Shown here: piece by piece, positions 1 through 5,389 of the stretch | How the letters are laid out: each line of letters opens with the position of its first letter | How positions within the stretch are numbered: position 1 is the stretch's first letter | NCBI GenBank assembly: GCA_020048255.1 | Contig: JAIFMR010000082.1 | Coordinates: forward strand, 1-5,634 | Source of the DNA: Rhodoferax sp. | GTDB taxonomy: Bacteria > Pseudomonadota > Gammaproteobacteria > Burkholderiales > Burkholderiaceae_C | Direction of reading: 5' to 3' | Length of the DNA stretch: 5,634 nucleotides | The notes under the pieces: model-generated | Told to the model about the DNA's origin: nothing | The model's database searches: none | Seen by the model: the letters and a program-made list of their open reading frames with translations, nothing else | Position numbers and translations under genes: made by a program

Positions 1-10
1 TTTGGCTCAT
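1..10 (-). CDS. 5' end of an unidentified minus-strand gene (partial)
   Basis: On the minus strand an ATG at 10-8 opens a frame reading M-S-Q before the window ends. It is preceded by AAAGGA about 5-8 nt upstream, a good Shine-Dalgarno spacing. The start lies beyond the icd terminator and in the same direction as icd, so it would be a separate transcription unit. A short inverted repeat, TTGAC-n2-GTCAA (24-35), sits just upstream of the ribosome binding site and could be an operator or chance. Three codons are not enough to name a product. In related genomes cold-shock or clpS/clpA genes often lie near icd, but nothing here confirms that. Confidence 0.35.
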
Positions 11-84
11 GGAAGTCCTTTGCTTGACGGGTCAAATAAAAAAGGTCTGCGCATACCCATCGCAAACACTGAAATCCTAACGCA

Positions 85-119
85 AAAAGCCCCAAGGAAA
101 TGAATCACTTGGGGCTTTT
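85..119 (-). terminator. Rho-independent terminator of icd
   Basis: A perfect 12-bp stem (85-96 pairs with 108-119, core GCCCCAAG/CTTGGGGC) encloses an 11-nt loop. Read on the minus strand it ends in a run of five T, and it begins 28 nt past the icd stop codon. The flanking A/T runs make it nearly symmetrical, so it could also stop plus-strand transcription, but no plus-strand gene is visible to its left. Confidence 0.85.
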
Positions 120-147
120 GTGAGCAGTCCTTCAACTGCCTTAGCTT

Positions 148-1401
148 TCACATATGGTCAATCATCACCTGACCGAAACCCGAGCAGCTCACCTGCGTCG
201 CGCCGTCCATCAGACGGGCAAAGTCATACGTGACCTTTTTGCTCTTGATAGAGCGCTCCATGGACTTGATGATCGCATCAGCCGCTTCGACCCAGCCCAT
301 GTGGCGCAGCATCATTTCTGCGGATAAAATTTCTGAACCAGGATTGACGTAGTCCTTGCCGGCGTACTTGGGTGCGGTACCGTGGGTGGCTTCAAAACAG
401 GCCACGGAGTCCGACAAATTGGCGCCAGGGGCAATGCCAATGCCGCCAACCTGTGCGGCCAGCGCATCAGACACGTAATCGCCATTCAGATTGAGCGTGG
501 CAATCACGCTGTACTCGGCCGGGCGCAGCAAGATCTGCTGCAGGAAGGCATCGGCAATGCTGTCCTTGATGGTGATTTCCTTGCCCGTCTTCGGGTTTTT
601 GAAATTGCACCAAGGTCCGCCATCGATCAGTTGCGCACCGAATTCCTTTTGTGCCAAGCCATAAGCCCAGTCACGGAAACCGCCTTCGGTGTATTTCATG
701 ATGTTGCCCTTGTGCACGATGGTCACGCTGGGCTTGTCGTTGTCAATGGCATATTGAATTGCCTTGCGAACCAAACGCTCCGTACCCTCACGCGAGACCG
801 GTTTGATGCCGATGCCCGAGGTGGCGGGGAAACGGATCTTGGTGACACCCATTTCCTCTTGCAGAAATTTGATGATCTTCAGCGCTTTGGGCGACTCGGC
901 TTCAAACTCGATACCCGCATAAATGTCTTCCGAGTTTTCGCGGAAGATGACCATGTTGGTCTTGTGCGGCTCTTTCACCGGGCTGGGCACGCCATCAAAA
1001 TACTGGATGGGACGCAGGCAGACATACAAATCAAGTTCCTGGCGCAGCGCTACGTTCAGGGAACGAATACCGCCACCCACCGGCGTCGTCAGCGGCCCCT
1101 TGATGGACACCACATATTCACGCAAGGCACTCAGGGTTTCTTCAGGCAGCCAGACATCCGGGCCATAAATCTTGGTGGACTTCTCACCGGCATAGACTTC
1201 CATCCAGTGAATTTTTTTCTTGCCACCATACGCCTTGGCAACCGCGGCATCGACCACCTTGATCATCACCGGAGTGATGTCAAAACCGGTACCGTCGCCC
1301 TCGATGAACGGAATGATCGGCTGATCAGGTACGTTGATGGAATAGTCCGCGTTGACGGTAATTTTTTGGCCTTCAGCAGGCACCTTGATATGCTGATACA
1401 T
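148..1401 (-). CDS. icd: Isocitrate dehydrogenase, NADP-dependent
   Basis: Icd oxidatively decarboxylates isocitrate to 2-oxoglutarate in the cytoplasmic TCA cycle, making NADPH. The 417-residue product is the usual length for the E. coli-type homodimer (416). Numbering runs one ahead of E. coli Icd and all expected residues are present: substrate-binding S114, R120, R130, R154, Y161 and K231; metal-binding D284, D308 and D312; and the NADP-specificity residues K345, Y346, Y392 and R396. S114, in GGGIRSLNVALRQ, is the serine that AceK phosphorylates in enteric bacteria, so that control could apply here. The frame can be extended to an ATG at 1440, adding 13 residues. I chose the ATG at 1401 because GGAGA lies 8 nt upstream of it and because MYQHIKVPAEG is where family members normally begin. 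It is a single-gene unit, with a terminator directly downstream and a divergent gene upstream. Confidence 0.97.
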   Translation of the reverse strand: MYQHIKVPAEGQKITVNADYSINVPDQPIIPFIEGDGTGFDITPVMIKVVDAAVAKAYGGKKKIHWMEVYAGEKSTKIYGPDVWLPEETLSALREYVVSIKGPLTTPVGGGIRSLNVALRQELDLYVCLRPIQYFDGVPSPVKEPHKTNMVIFRENSEDIYAGIEFEAESPKALKIIKFLQEEMGVTKIRFPATSGIGIKPVSREGTERLVRKAIQYAIDNDKPSVTIVHKGNIMKYTEGGFRDWAYGLAQKEFGAQLIDGGPWCNFKNPKTGKEITIKDSIADAFLQQILLRPAEYSVIATLNLNGDYVSDALAAQVGGIGIAPGANLSDSVACFEATHGTAPKYAGKDYVNPGSEILSAEMMLRHMGWVEAADAIIKSMERSIKSKKVTYDFARLMDGATQVSCSGFGQVMIDHM

Positions 1402-1478
1402 GAGCAGAGTCTCCGTTAATTGATCAACGATCGTGTCCATGAGCCAGCCAGCACGGTTGGGACCGTACCCATCTGAGC

Positions 1479-1507
1479 TTGAACTAATTTATTCTAGTCC
1501 GAATAAT
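1479..1507 (+). promoter_or_regulatory. Candidate sigma-70 promoter for the small secreted-protein gene
   Basis: TTGAAC (1479-1484) and AATAAT (1502-1507) are separated by exactly 17 nt and match the -35 and -10 consensus at 4 and 5 of 6 positions. Initiation near 1514 would give a leader of about 97 nt before the ATG at 1611. The site overlaps the candidate icd promoter elements on the other strand. This is a consensus match only. Confidence 0.4.
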
Positions 1508-1524
1508 TTTCCGGATTCTGTCAA
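1491..1524 (-). promoter_or_regulatory. Possible icd promoter elements, non-canonical spacing
   Basis: On the minus strand there is a perfect TTGACA (1524-1519) and a TAGAAT (1496-1491, 5 of 6 to TATAAT). They are 22 nt apart, which is too long for a standard sigma-70 promoter, so they may not work together or may need an activator. The 1497-1534 interval also carries a GTCCGA/TCGGAC inverted repeat with a 26-nt centre. Initiation here would give icd a leader of roughly 80 nt. Confidence 0.25.
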
Positions 1525-1610
1525 CCAATCGGACATGGCGGGCGTTGAAGCTCCACCTTCTCAAAATTTGAAGGTTTTTTGTCTTAACGTTATTTCAAGG
1601 AAATTTAAAA

Positions 1611-1823
1611 ATGAACAAACTTCTCGCTGCTCTGGTTGCTGGTCTCTTTGCTGCTGGCGCTTTCGCTGCTGCTTCCGCTCCTGCTGCTGCCGCTGCTCCC
1701 GCAGCTGCTGCCAAGGTTGAAGCCAAAGCCGAAGTGAAAGCTGAAGCCAAGGCCGAAGACAAAGCAGCTGCCAAGCCTGCTAAGAAAGCCAAGAAGGCCG
1801 CTTCCAAGGCATCTGCTGCTTAA
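1611..1823 (+). CDS. Small secreted Ala/Lys/Glu-rich repeat protein, function unknown
   Basis: This 70-residue protein has no enzyme-like domain that I recognise. Residues 1-19 look like a Sec signal peptide (MNK, then a hydrophobic Leu/Ala core), with plausible cleavage after AFA (19) or ASA (23). An Ala/Pro linker (20-34) follows, then a regular segment (35-55) with Lys at 35, 39, 43, 47, 51 and 55 and Glu at 37, 41, 45 and 49, and finally a basic tail rich in KK and SK. The mature part should be helical or disordered. A strong AAGGAAA sits 7 nt before the ATG and a perfect terminator follows, so this looks like a real, well-translated monocistronic gene despite its low complexity. The Lys-rich tail resembles histone-H1-like bacterial proteins, but the signal peptide argues for a periplasmic or exported location. 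Antisense frames across it are by-products of the repetitive GCT/GCC codons. Confidence 0.82.
   Translation: MNKLLAALVAGLFAAGAFAAASAPAAAAAPAAAAKVEAKAEVKAEAKAEDKAAAKPAKKAKKAASKASAA
1713..1775 (+). repeat. Coding tandem repeat, KAEx tetrapeptides
   Basis: Codons 35-55 of the small secreted protein follow a four-residue period (K-V-E-A, K-A-E-V, K-A-E-A, K-A-E-D, K-A-A-A). At DNA level the strongest unit is 24 nt: TGAAGCCAAAGCCGAAG (1718-1734) recurs with one change at 1742-1758. Such a tract could vary in length between strains by slippage or recombination. Confidence 0.8.
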
Positions 1824-1844
1824 TTTTCCGGCCTTTGGCCTGAT

Positions 1845-1875
1845 AAAAAATGCCCGCTCGAGCGGGCATTTTTTT
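1845..1875 (+). terminator. Rho-independent terminator of the small secreted-protein gene
   Basis: Positions 1845-1874 form a perfect 30-nt palindrome: six A, the stem TGCCCGCTC/GAGCGGGCA, then T. Seven T run from 1869 to 1875. It starts 21 nt after the TAA stop. The symmetry allows termination in both directions and isolates this gene from the DUF192 gene 53 nt further on. Confidence 0.93.
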
Positions 1876-1928
1876 GTCCATTTCTGATCATCAAGCCGGG
1901 GCAAACCCGTCGAATACGCCAAAATGAC

Positions 1929-2384
1929 ATGATGAAATCATTTTTAACGCTCGTCTTTTCGCTTCTGGTTTTTTATGCGCAGGGCAGTTTGGCACAAAAC
2001 GCACCGCAGCTTGATCTGCCTCGCACCAAACTGACAGCGGGCATGTACCTGATTGACGCCCAAGTGGCCGCAATGCCAGAGCAACGCTCCACCGGCTTGA
2101 TGTATCGCCAGCAAATGCCGCAGGCTGAAGGCATGTTGTTCGTGTTTGAGTACGCCAGCGAGCAATGTTTCTGGATGAAAAACACGCCGCTGCCGCTAAC
2201 TGCCGCGTTCGTCGCGGACGATGGCACCATTGTTAACTTGGCGGATATGAAGCCCCTGGCCACGGAGTCCCATTGCTCGAAGAAACCTGTACGTTTTGTA
2301 CTGGAAATGAACCAGGGTTGGTTTGAGAAACGTGGCATCAAAGCGGGAGCCAAATTGCTGGGTCAGCCCTTCAAGAGTCCGTGA
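1929..2384 (+). CDS. Secreted DUF192-family protein
   Basis: The 151-residue product has an N-terminal signal peptide (MMKS, then a hydrophobic core of about residues 5-17, likely cleavage after SLA at 22), so it is probably periplasmic. The rest fits DUF192 (PF02643), a small single-domain beta-rich family without an assigned biochemical role. Its hallmark blocks are all present: RSTGLMYR (53-60), EGMLFVF (67-73), FWMKNTPLPL (81-90) and a dDGTIV stretch (98-102), then ESHC and the RGIKAG end (135-140). Two cysteines, C80 and C116, are the only ones in the mature part and could form a disulfide; that is inference. Two adjacent ATGs (1929 and 1932) are possible starts, and neither has a clear Shine-Dalgarno. 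I see no good promoter in the 53 nt after the upstream terminator. It is convergent with sodB. Confidence 0.92.
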   Translation: MMKSFLTLVFSLLVFYAQGSLAQNAPQLDLPRTKLTAGMYLIDAQVAAMPEQRSTGLMYRQQMPQAEGMLFVFEYASEQCFWMKNTPLPLTAAFVADDGTIVNLADMKPLATESHCSKKPVRFVLEMNQGWFEKRGIKAGAKLLGQPFKSP

Positions 2385-2386
2385 TA

Positions 2387-2443
2387 CTATTTTTGTAGCA
2401 TATAGCCCTTATATTCAAAGGGCTATAAGCCAATTTTGCTCAT
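2387..2443 (+). repeat. Dispersed intergenic repeat, copy A, with hairpin
   Basis: This 57-nt AT-rich element lies two bases after the DUF192 stop codon. It begins CTATTTTTGTAGC, contains a perfect 10-bp stem (TATAGCCCTT 2401-2410 with AAGGGCTATA 2418-2427, 7-nt loop) and ends with AATTTTGCTCAT. Its last 25 nt match 18 of 25 positions of a segment inside xseA (minus strand 3852-3828), and the first 13 nt match 11 of 13 positions there after one 3-nt gap. The pattern of a CTAT..GTAGC start, a GGGCTA hairpin and a GATTTGA-CAT end is one I recall as common between genes in Comamonadaceae. With no long T run after its stem it is a poor terminator by itself. Confidence 0.6.
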
Positions 2444-2474
2444 AAAAAAACCACCCGAAGGTGGTTTTTTTATG
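2441..2474. terminator. Bidirectional terminator between DUF192 gene and sodB
   Basis: A perfect 15-bp stem (2441-2455 with 2460-2474) closes on a CGAA tetraloop. The core is CCACC/GGTGG, flanked by seven A on the left and seven T on the right, so it ends in a U tract on either strand. It sits 11 nt past the sodB stop codon on the minus strand and 56 nt past the DUF192 stop on the plus strand, serving both convergent genes. Confidence 0.95.
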
Positions 2475-2485
2475 GGCGAGAGTCT

Positions 2486-3067
2486 TCAGGCAAAGTTGCT
2501 TTCGGCAAAGCGCCAGTTCACTAGCTTCTCCAAAAACGTTTCGACAAATTTGGGGCGGGCATTGCGGTAGTCAATGTAGTAGGCGTGTTCCCACACGTCC
2601 ACTGTCAGCAATGCTTTGTCGGCCGTGGTCAAAGGGGTGCCCGCTGCGCCCATGTTGACGATGTCCACAGAACCATCTGCCTTCTTCACCAACCAGGTCC
2701 AGCCTGAACCAAAGTTGCCGACGGCCGACTTGACAAACGCTTCCTTGAAAGCGGCATAGCTTCCCCACTTGGCGTTGATGGCCGCAGCAAGTGTGCCTGT
2801 GGGTTCACCGCCACCGTTAGGCGCCAGGCAGTTCCAGAAAAAAGTATGGTTCCAGATTTGCGCCGAGTTGTTATAAATGCCACCGCTGGACTTTTTGATG
2901 ATCTCTTCCAGGGACATGCTTTCGAATTCAGTCCCTTTTTGCAGATTATTGAGGTTCACCACATAGGCGTTGTGGTGCTTGCCATGGTGGTATTCCAGGG
3001 TTTCCTTGGAATAGTGGGGAGCCAGGGCGTCGATGGCAAAAGGCAGTGCGGGCAGTGTATGTTCCAT
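2486..3067 (-). CDS. sodB: Iron superoxide dismutase
   Basis: SodB converts superoxide to oxygen and hydrogen peroxide in the cytoplasm. The 193-residue length is exactly typical of bacterial FeSOD. The N-terminal helical domain begins EHTLPALPF. The four metal ligands are H27 (in EYHHGKHH), H74 (in IWNHTFF), D157 and H161 (in DVWEHAYYIDYRNA). Q70, before the second ligand, is the glutamine placement typical of iron enzymes rather than manganese ones, and AGTPLTT also favours SodB. No signal peptide is present. GAGGA lies 4 nt before the ATG. The gene starts 46 nt after the xseA stop, so read-through from xseA is likely. A TACAAT on the minus strand (3106-3101) could be the -10 of a private promoter, but I find no good -35. 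A strong terminator follows. Confidence 0.97.
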   Translation of the reverse strand: MEHTLPALPFAIDALAPHYSKETLEYHHGKHHNAYVVNLNNLQKGTEFESMSLEEIIKKSSGGIYNNSAQIWNHTFFWNCLAPNGGGEPTGTLAAAINAKWGSYAAFKEAFVKSAVGNFGSGWTWLVKKADGSVDIVNMGAAGTPLTTADKALLTVDVWEHAYYIDYRNARPKFVETFLEKLVNWRFAESNFA

Positions 3068-3113
3068 GAAATCCTCAATGGTGGGGTTGCAAAAACGCGA
3101 ATTGTAGGAACTT

Positions 3114-4463
3114 TCAGTCCGGTGGGTTGGCTACTGTCAAATCAACCGTGCCGTCCACAAGGGTGGCTGTCAGCGCTTGGCCCGCGTGGGTCTGCCCGAC
3201 GCGCGCAATGGTCTGCCCTTGCGCGTCACTGAGCCAGGCGTAACCCCGCTCGAGCACCAGGTGCGGGTCAAGCAAGCTCAAGCGCAGCGCCGCACGGTCC
3301 AGTCGCTGCGCCTCCTTTTGCATGCCGCGCTGCAAGGACGATGGCAGGAGCGCCGCCCATCGGTCGAGTTGCTGATCCTTTTGCTGCAGACCGTAACGCG
3401 CAGCCGACTGCAGGCTCTGGGCACAACTGGCCAGACGCAAACGCTGACTGGCCAACCTGGCAGAAGGTCGTCCCAACCTCGTCGCAGCGCTGTCAAGACG
3501 CTGACTCTGACGATCCAGGTGACGCAAAACAGCCTCTTGCAGCCGGCGCTGCATGATGTCCAGTGCGCCCAGCCAGGCATCGCGCGGCTGGGCCACCAAT
3601 TCGGCCGCGGCGGTAGGGGTTGGCGCACGCAGGTCCGCCACAAAATCAGCGATGGTGAAGTCGGTCTCGTGGCCCACTCCACACACCACAGGTACCGGAC
3701 TGCTGGCCACCATGCGGGCCAGTTGTTCGTCGTTGAAAGCCCACAAGTCTTCCATGGCGCCGCCACCGCGCACCAGCAAAATCACATCCACTGCGGGGAG
3801 TTTGGGTCTGGTCTTGGTGCTGCGATGATGGGTCAAATCGGGCTCTAGCCCTTGATCCGACTGCGTCAACAGATACAAATTTGATAGCGATTGACTCAAC
3901 TCAGCCGGCGCGTTGGCACCTTGTACGCTGGCCGGGGCCAACACCACCGGAATGTGTGGCACACGCCGTTGCAGCGCCGTCACCACATCATGCAAGGCAG
4001 CAGCACCCAGGGAGGTCACCAAGCCAATGGCACGCGGCATCACCGGCAGTGCGCGCTTACGAGCCGCATCAAACAGGCCTTCGGCTTCCAATTTGGCCTT
4101 GAGCTGAAGAAATTGCTCAAACAAATTGCCCTGCCCCGCCCGGCTCATGATCTCGACAATGAGTTGCAGGTCCCCCCGCGGCTCGTAAACACCCAAGCGG
4201 CCCACAACTTCCACCAACTCACCATCGCGCGGCGAAAACGCCAAACCGGTGGCCGCACGCTTGAACATGGCGCAACGCAACTGACCGGTGCTGTCCTTGA
4301 GTGAGAAATAACAATGGCCGCTGGCGGCGCGTGAATAGCCCGAGACCTCCCCACGCACCGTCACCGGGTTGAAACGAGCCTGCAGGGCATCGGCAACGGC
4401 ACGACACAAGGCGCCCACCTGCCAGACCAGCGGCTCAGAACGGCCAAATTTTGCGTCAACCAT
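3114..4463 (-). CDS. xseA: Exodeoxyribonuclease VII large subunit
   Basis: XseA is the large subunit of exonuclease VII, which with several XseB subunits degrades single-stranded DNA from both ends. With the ATG at 4463 the product is 449 residues (E. coli about 456). An OB-fold (about residues 13-105, around VRGEVSGY and GHCYFSLKD) is followed by the catalytic domain with VTSLGAAALHD, RGGGAMEDLWAFND (232-245) and GHETDFTIADFVADLRAPTP (264-283), the family's strongest signature. A long Gln/Arg/Leu-rich coiled coil (about 295-405) leads to the C-terminal LERGYAWL segment. The frame extends to a GTG at 4520, but those 19 extra residues are unlike the family and lack a ribosome binding site; the site at 4463 is also weak. 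Odd point: residues about 192-222, just before RGGG, are a linker some 20-25 residues longer than I recall in E. coli, and its first part is encoded by a copy of a dispersed repeat (3828-3888). The frame is intact. Confidence 0.95.
   Translation of the reverse strand: MVDAKFGRSEPLVWQVGALCRAVADALQARFNPVTVRGEVSGYSRAASGHCYFSLKDSTGQLRCAMFKRAATGLAFSPRDGELVEVVGRLGVYEPRGDLQLIVEIMSRAGQGNLFEQFLQLKAKLEAEGLFDAARKRALPVMPRAIGLVTSLGAAALHDVVTALQRRVPHIPVVLAPASVQGANAPAELSQSLSNLYLLTQSDQGLEPDLTHHRSTKTRPKLPAVDVILLVRGGGAMEDLWAFNDEQLARMVASSPVPVVCGVGHETDFTIADFVADLRAPTPTAAAELVAQPRDAWLGALDIMQRRLQEAVLRHLDRQSQRLDSAATRLGRPSARLASQRLRLASCAQSLQSAARYGLQQKDQQLDRWAALLPSSLQRGMQKEAQRLDRAALRLSLLDPHLVLERGYAWLSDAQGQTIARVGQTHAGQALTATLVDGTVDLTVANPPD
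3828..3888 (-). repeat. Dispersed repeat, copy B, in frame inside xseA
   Basis: Read on the minus strand, this 61-nt segment begins GCTATCAAATTTGTATC, contains GGGCTAGAGCCC (a 5-bp inverted repeat with a 2-nt centre, 3840-3851) and ends GATTTGACCCAT. It shares both ends and the central GGGCTA with copy A at 2387-2443, in the same left-to-right order. It is read through in the xseA frame as about residues 192-212 of the 449-residue protein, without a stop. The similarity is moderate and the copy has evidently diverged; an independent origin is not excluded. Confidence 0.5.
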
Positions 4464-4675
4464 GACAAACCCGGCTTGACAAACAGCGCCGCAGCGGTGT
4501 TGAAAACCAAAGTACTCCACAATTCAGAGCAAGCGACTGCACCCCCAAAGAAATAGCACAAGAAGGTGGAGATGCGTAAAAGACCATTGATTTCATTCGA
4601 TTTATTGCTGCTTAATTTGTCATCAAACTGTCAGAACCCAAGACACAGGCGGCCTGCAGCGTGTTCTGCAGTGTG

Positions 4676-4696
4676 TTTTCCACAAAGTTATCCACA
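4676..4696 (+). promoter_or_regulatory. Pair of DnaA-box-like sites upstream of exbB
   Basis: TTATCCACA (4688-4696) is a perfect match to the classical DnaA box. TTTTCCACA (4676-4684) differs from it at one position, in the same orientation, with starts 12 nt apart. The pair lies 55-75 nt before the exbB start and ends 16 nt before a CATAAT hexamer. It may mark DnaA control of this promoter. A replication origin is not suggested, since no dnaA, dnaN or AT-rich unwinding region accompanies it. Confidence 0.5.
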
Positions 4697-4712
4697 GAAA
4701 TTGTGGCTGCGC

Positions 4713-4718
4713 CATAAT
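4713..4718 (+). promoter_or_regulatory. Candidate -10 element for exbB
   Basis: CATAAT matches TATAAT at 5 of 6 positions and would start transcription near 4725, leaving about 26 nt of leader with the GGAG at 4739-4742. The -35 position falls on the perfect DnaA box and has no good TTGACA match, so an activator could be needed. The call is tentative. Confidence 0.35.
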
Positions 4719-4750
4719 CAGGCAGCATTTTCCTTGAGCGGAGTTTCAAT

Positions 4751-5377
4751 TTGTTTTCCATCATACAAGCCGCGGGCTGGCCCATTTGGCCCTTGATTGC
4801 CTGCTCCGTGCTGGCGCTGGCGCTGGTGATTGAGCGCTTTGTCAGCCTCAAAACCGCCAAGGTCGCGCCACCCAAATTACTTGAAGAAGTGATTTCTGTC
4901 ACCCGCAATACGGTTCCTGGGCCGGACGTGGTCACACAGCTGGAAAAAAACTCGGCCCTGGGCGAGGTTCTGGCCAGTGGTCTGCGCACACTCATCGCCA
5001 ACCCGCGCTGTAGCGACGACGAATTGCGTGCCAGCATGGAAAGCACAGGACGCCTGGTGGCGCACCGGCTGGAACGTTACTTGAGCGCGCTGGCCACCAT
5101 CGCATCGGCAGCACCGCTGATGGGTTTGTTCGGTACGGTGGTCGGAATGATCGAGATTTTTGGATCTCAAACCCCTTCAGGCGCCACCGGTGGCAACCCT
5201 GCGCAATTGGCACACGGTATTTCGGTGGCGCTGTACAACACGGCGTTTGGCCTGATCGTGGCGATCCCGTCGCTAATTTTTTGGCGCTATTTTCGGGCCC
5301 GGGTCGATGAATATTTGCTGACCCTGGAACTGGCCGCAGAGCATTTGGCGCGGCACCTGAACACCCTGCGTCGCTGA
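4751..5377 (+). CDS. exbB: ExbB/TolQ/MotA-family proton channel subunit
   Basis: ExbB-type proteins form a pentameric inner-membrane channel around ExbD and turn the proton gradient into mechanical work. The 208-residue product shows three membrane segments: about 10-28 (WPIWPLIACS, then a Leu/Ala stretch), 110-137 and 155-178. Segments two and three carry the family blocks APLMGLFGTVVGM (121-133) and ALYNTAFGLIVAIPSL (160-175), with the conserved pore threonines T129 and T164. The place of E. coli ExbB Glu176 seems taken by V159, which I recall as common in short ExbB proteins. The start is TTG, chosen because GGAG lies 8 nt upstream and because MFSIIQAAGWP is a typical beginning. exbD follows after 12 nt. 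In Burkholderiales this pair commonly precedes lpxK and kdsB, so an envelope role is as likely as TonB energisation. Confidence 0.93.
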   Translation: MFSIIQAAGWPIWPLIACSVLALALVIERFVSLKTAKVAPPKLLEEVISVTRNTVPGPDVVTQLEKNSALGEVLASGLRTLIANPRCSDDELRASMESTGRLVAHRLERYLSALATIASAAPLMGLFGTVVGMIEIFGSQTPSGATGGNPAQLAHGISVALYNTAFGLIVAIPSLIFWRYFRARVDEYLLTLELAAEHLARHLNTLRR

Positions 5378-5389
5378 GGCTGTGACGCC

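Larger units (their letters stand above)
4464..4750. other. Divergent intergenic region, xseA / exbB
   Basis: These 287 nt separate two divergent genes and should hold promoters for both. I find no convincing -35/-10 pair for xseA on the minus strand. On the plus side the visible elements are two DnaA-box-like nonamers and a CATAAT hexamer close to exbB. The stretch 4566-4620 is noticeably AT-rich. No RNA gene or further protein-coding gene is supported: the open frames here are short and lack ribosome binding sites. Confidence 0.6.

Noticed and set aside
382..1419. 345-codon open frame on the plus strand opposite icd
   Set aside because: It is antisense to an unmistakable icd, has no recognisable domain and no ribosome binding site, and its composition is that of a reverse-frame shadow in GC-rich coding DNA.
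1402..1440. N-terminal extension of Icd by 13 residues from the ATG at 1440
   Set aside because: The ATG at 1401 has GGAGA at good spacing and matches the normal family start. The extension has neither.
1713..1775. Tandem repeat considered as a CRISPR-like or non-coding repeat
   Set aside because: The period is a multiple of three, has no spacers and is explained by the KAEx protein repeat.
1605..1922. Minus-strand Ser/Gly-rich frame opposite the small secreted-protein gene
   Set aside because: It arises from the repetitive Ala/Lys codons read backwards and crosses a strong terminator. The plus frame has the signal peptide and ribosome binding site.
3177..3848. 223-codon open frame on the plus strand opposite xseA
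   Set aside because: It lies fully within xseA, whose conserved motifs are intact. The Gln/Arg/His-rich translation is typical of an antisense shadow.
4464..4520. N-terminal extension of XseA from a GTG at 4520
   Set aside because: The 19 residues do not resemble XseA and no Shine-Dalgarno precedes the GTG. The ATG at 4463 gives the normal family length, though its own ribosome binding site is weak.
4676..4696. Replication origin suggested by DnaA boxes
   Set aside because: Only two boxes, no AT-rich unwinding element beside them, and no dnaA, dnaN, gidA or parAB nearby.
4566..4796. 76-codon plus-strand frame across the xseA/exbB gap
   Set aside because: It overlaps the exbB start in another frame and has no family features. 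An AAGGTGGAG 5' of it at 4562-4570 is not spaced for its ATG.
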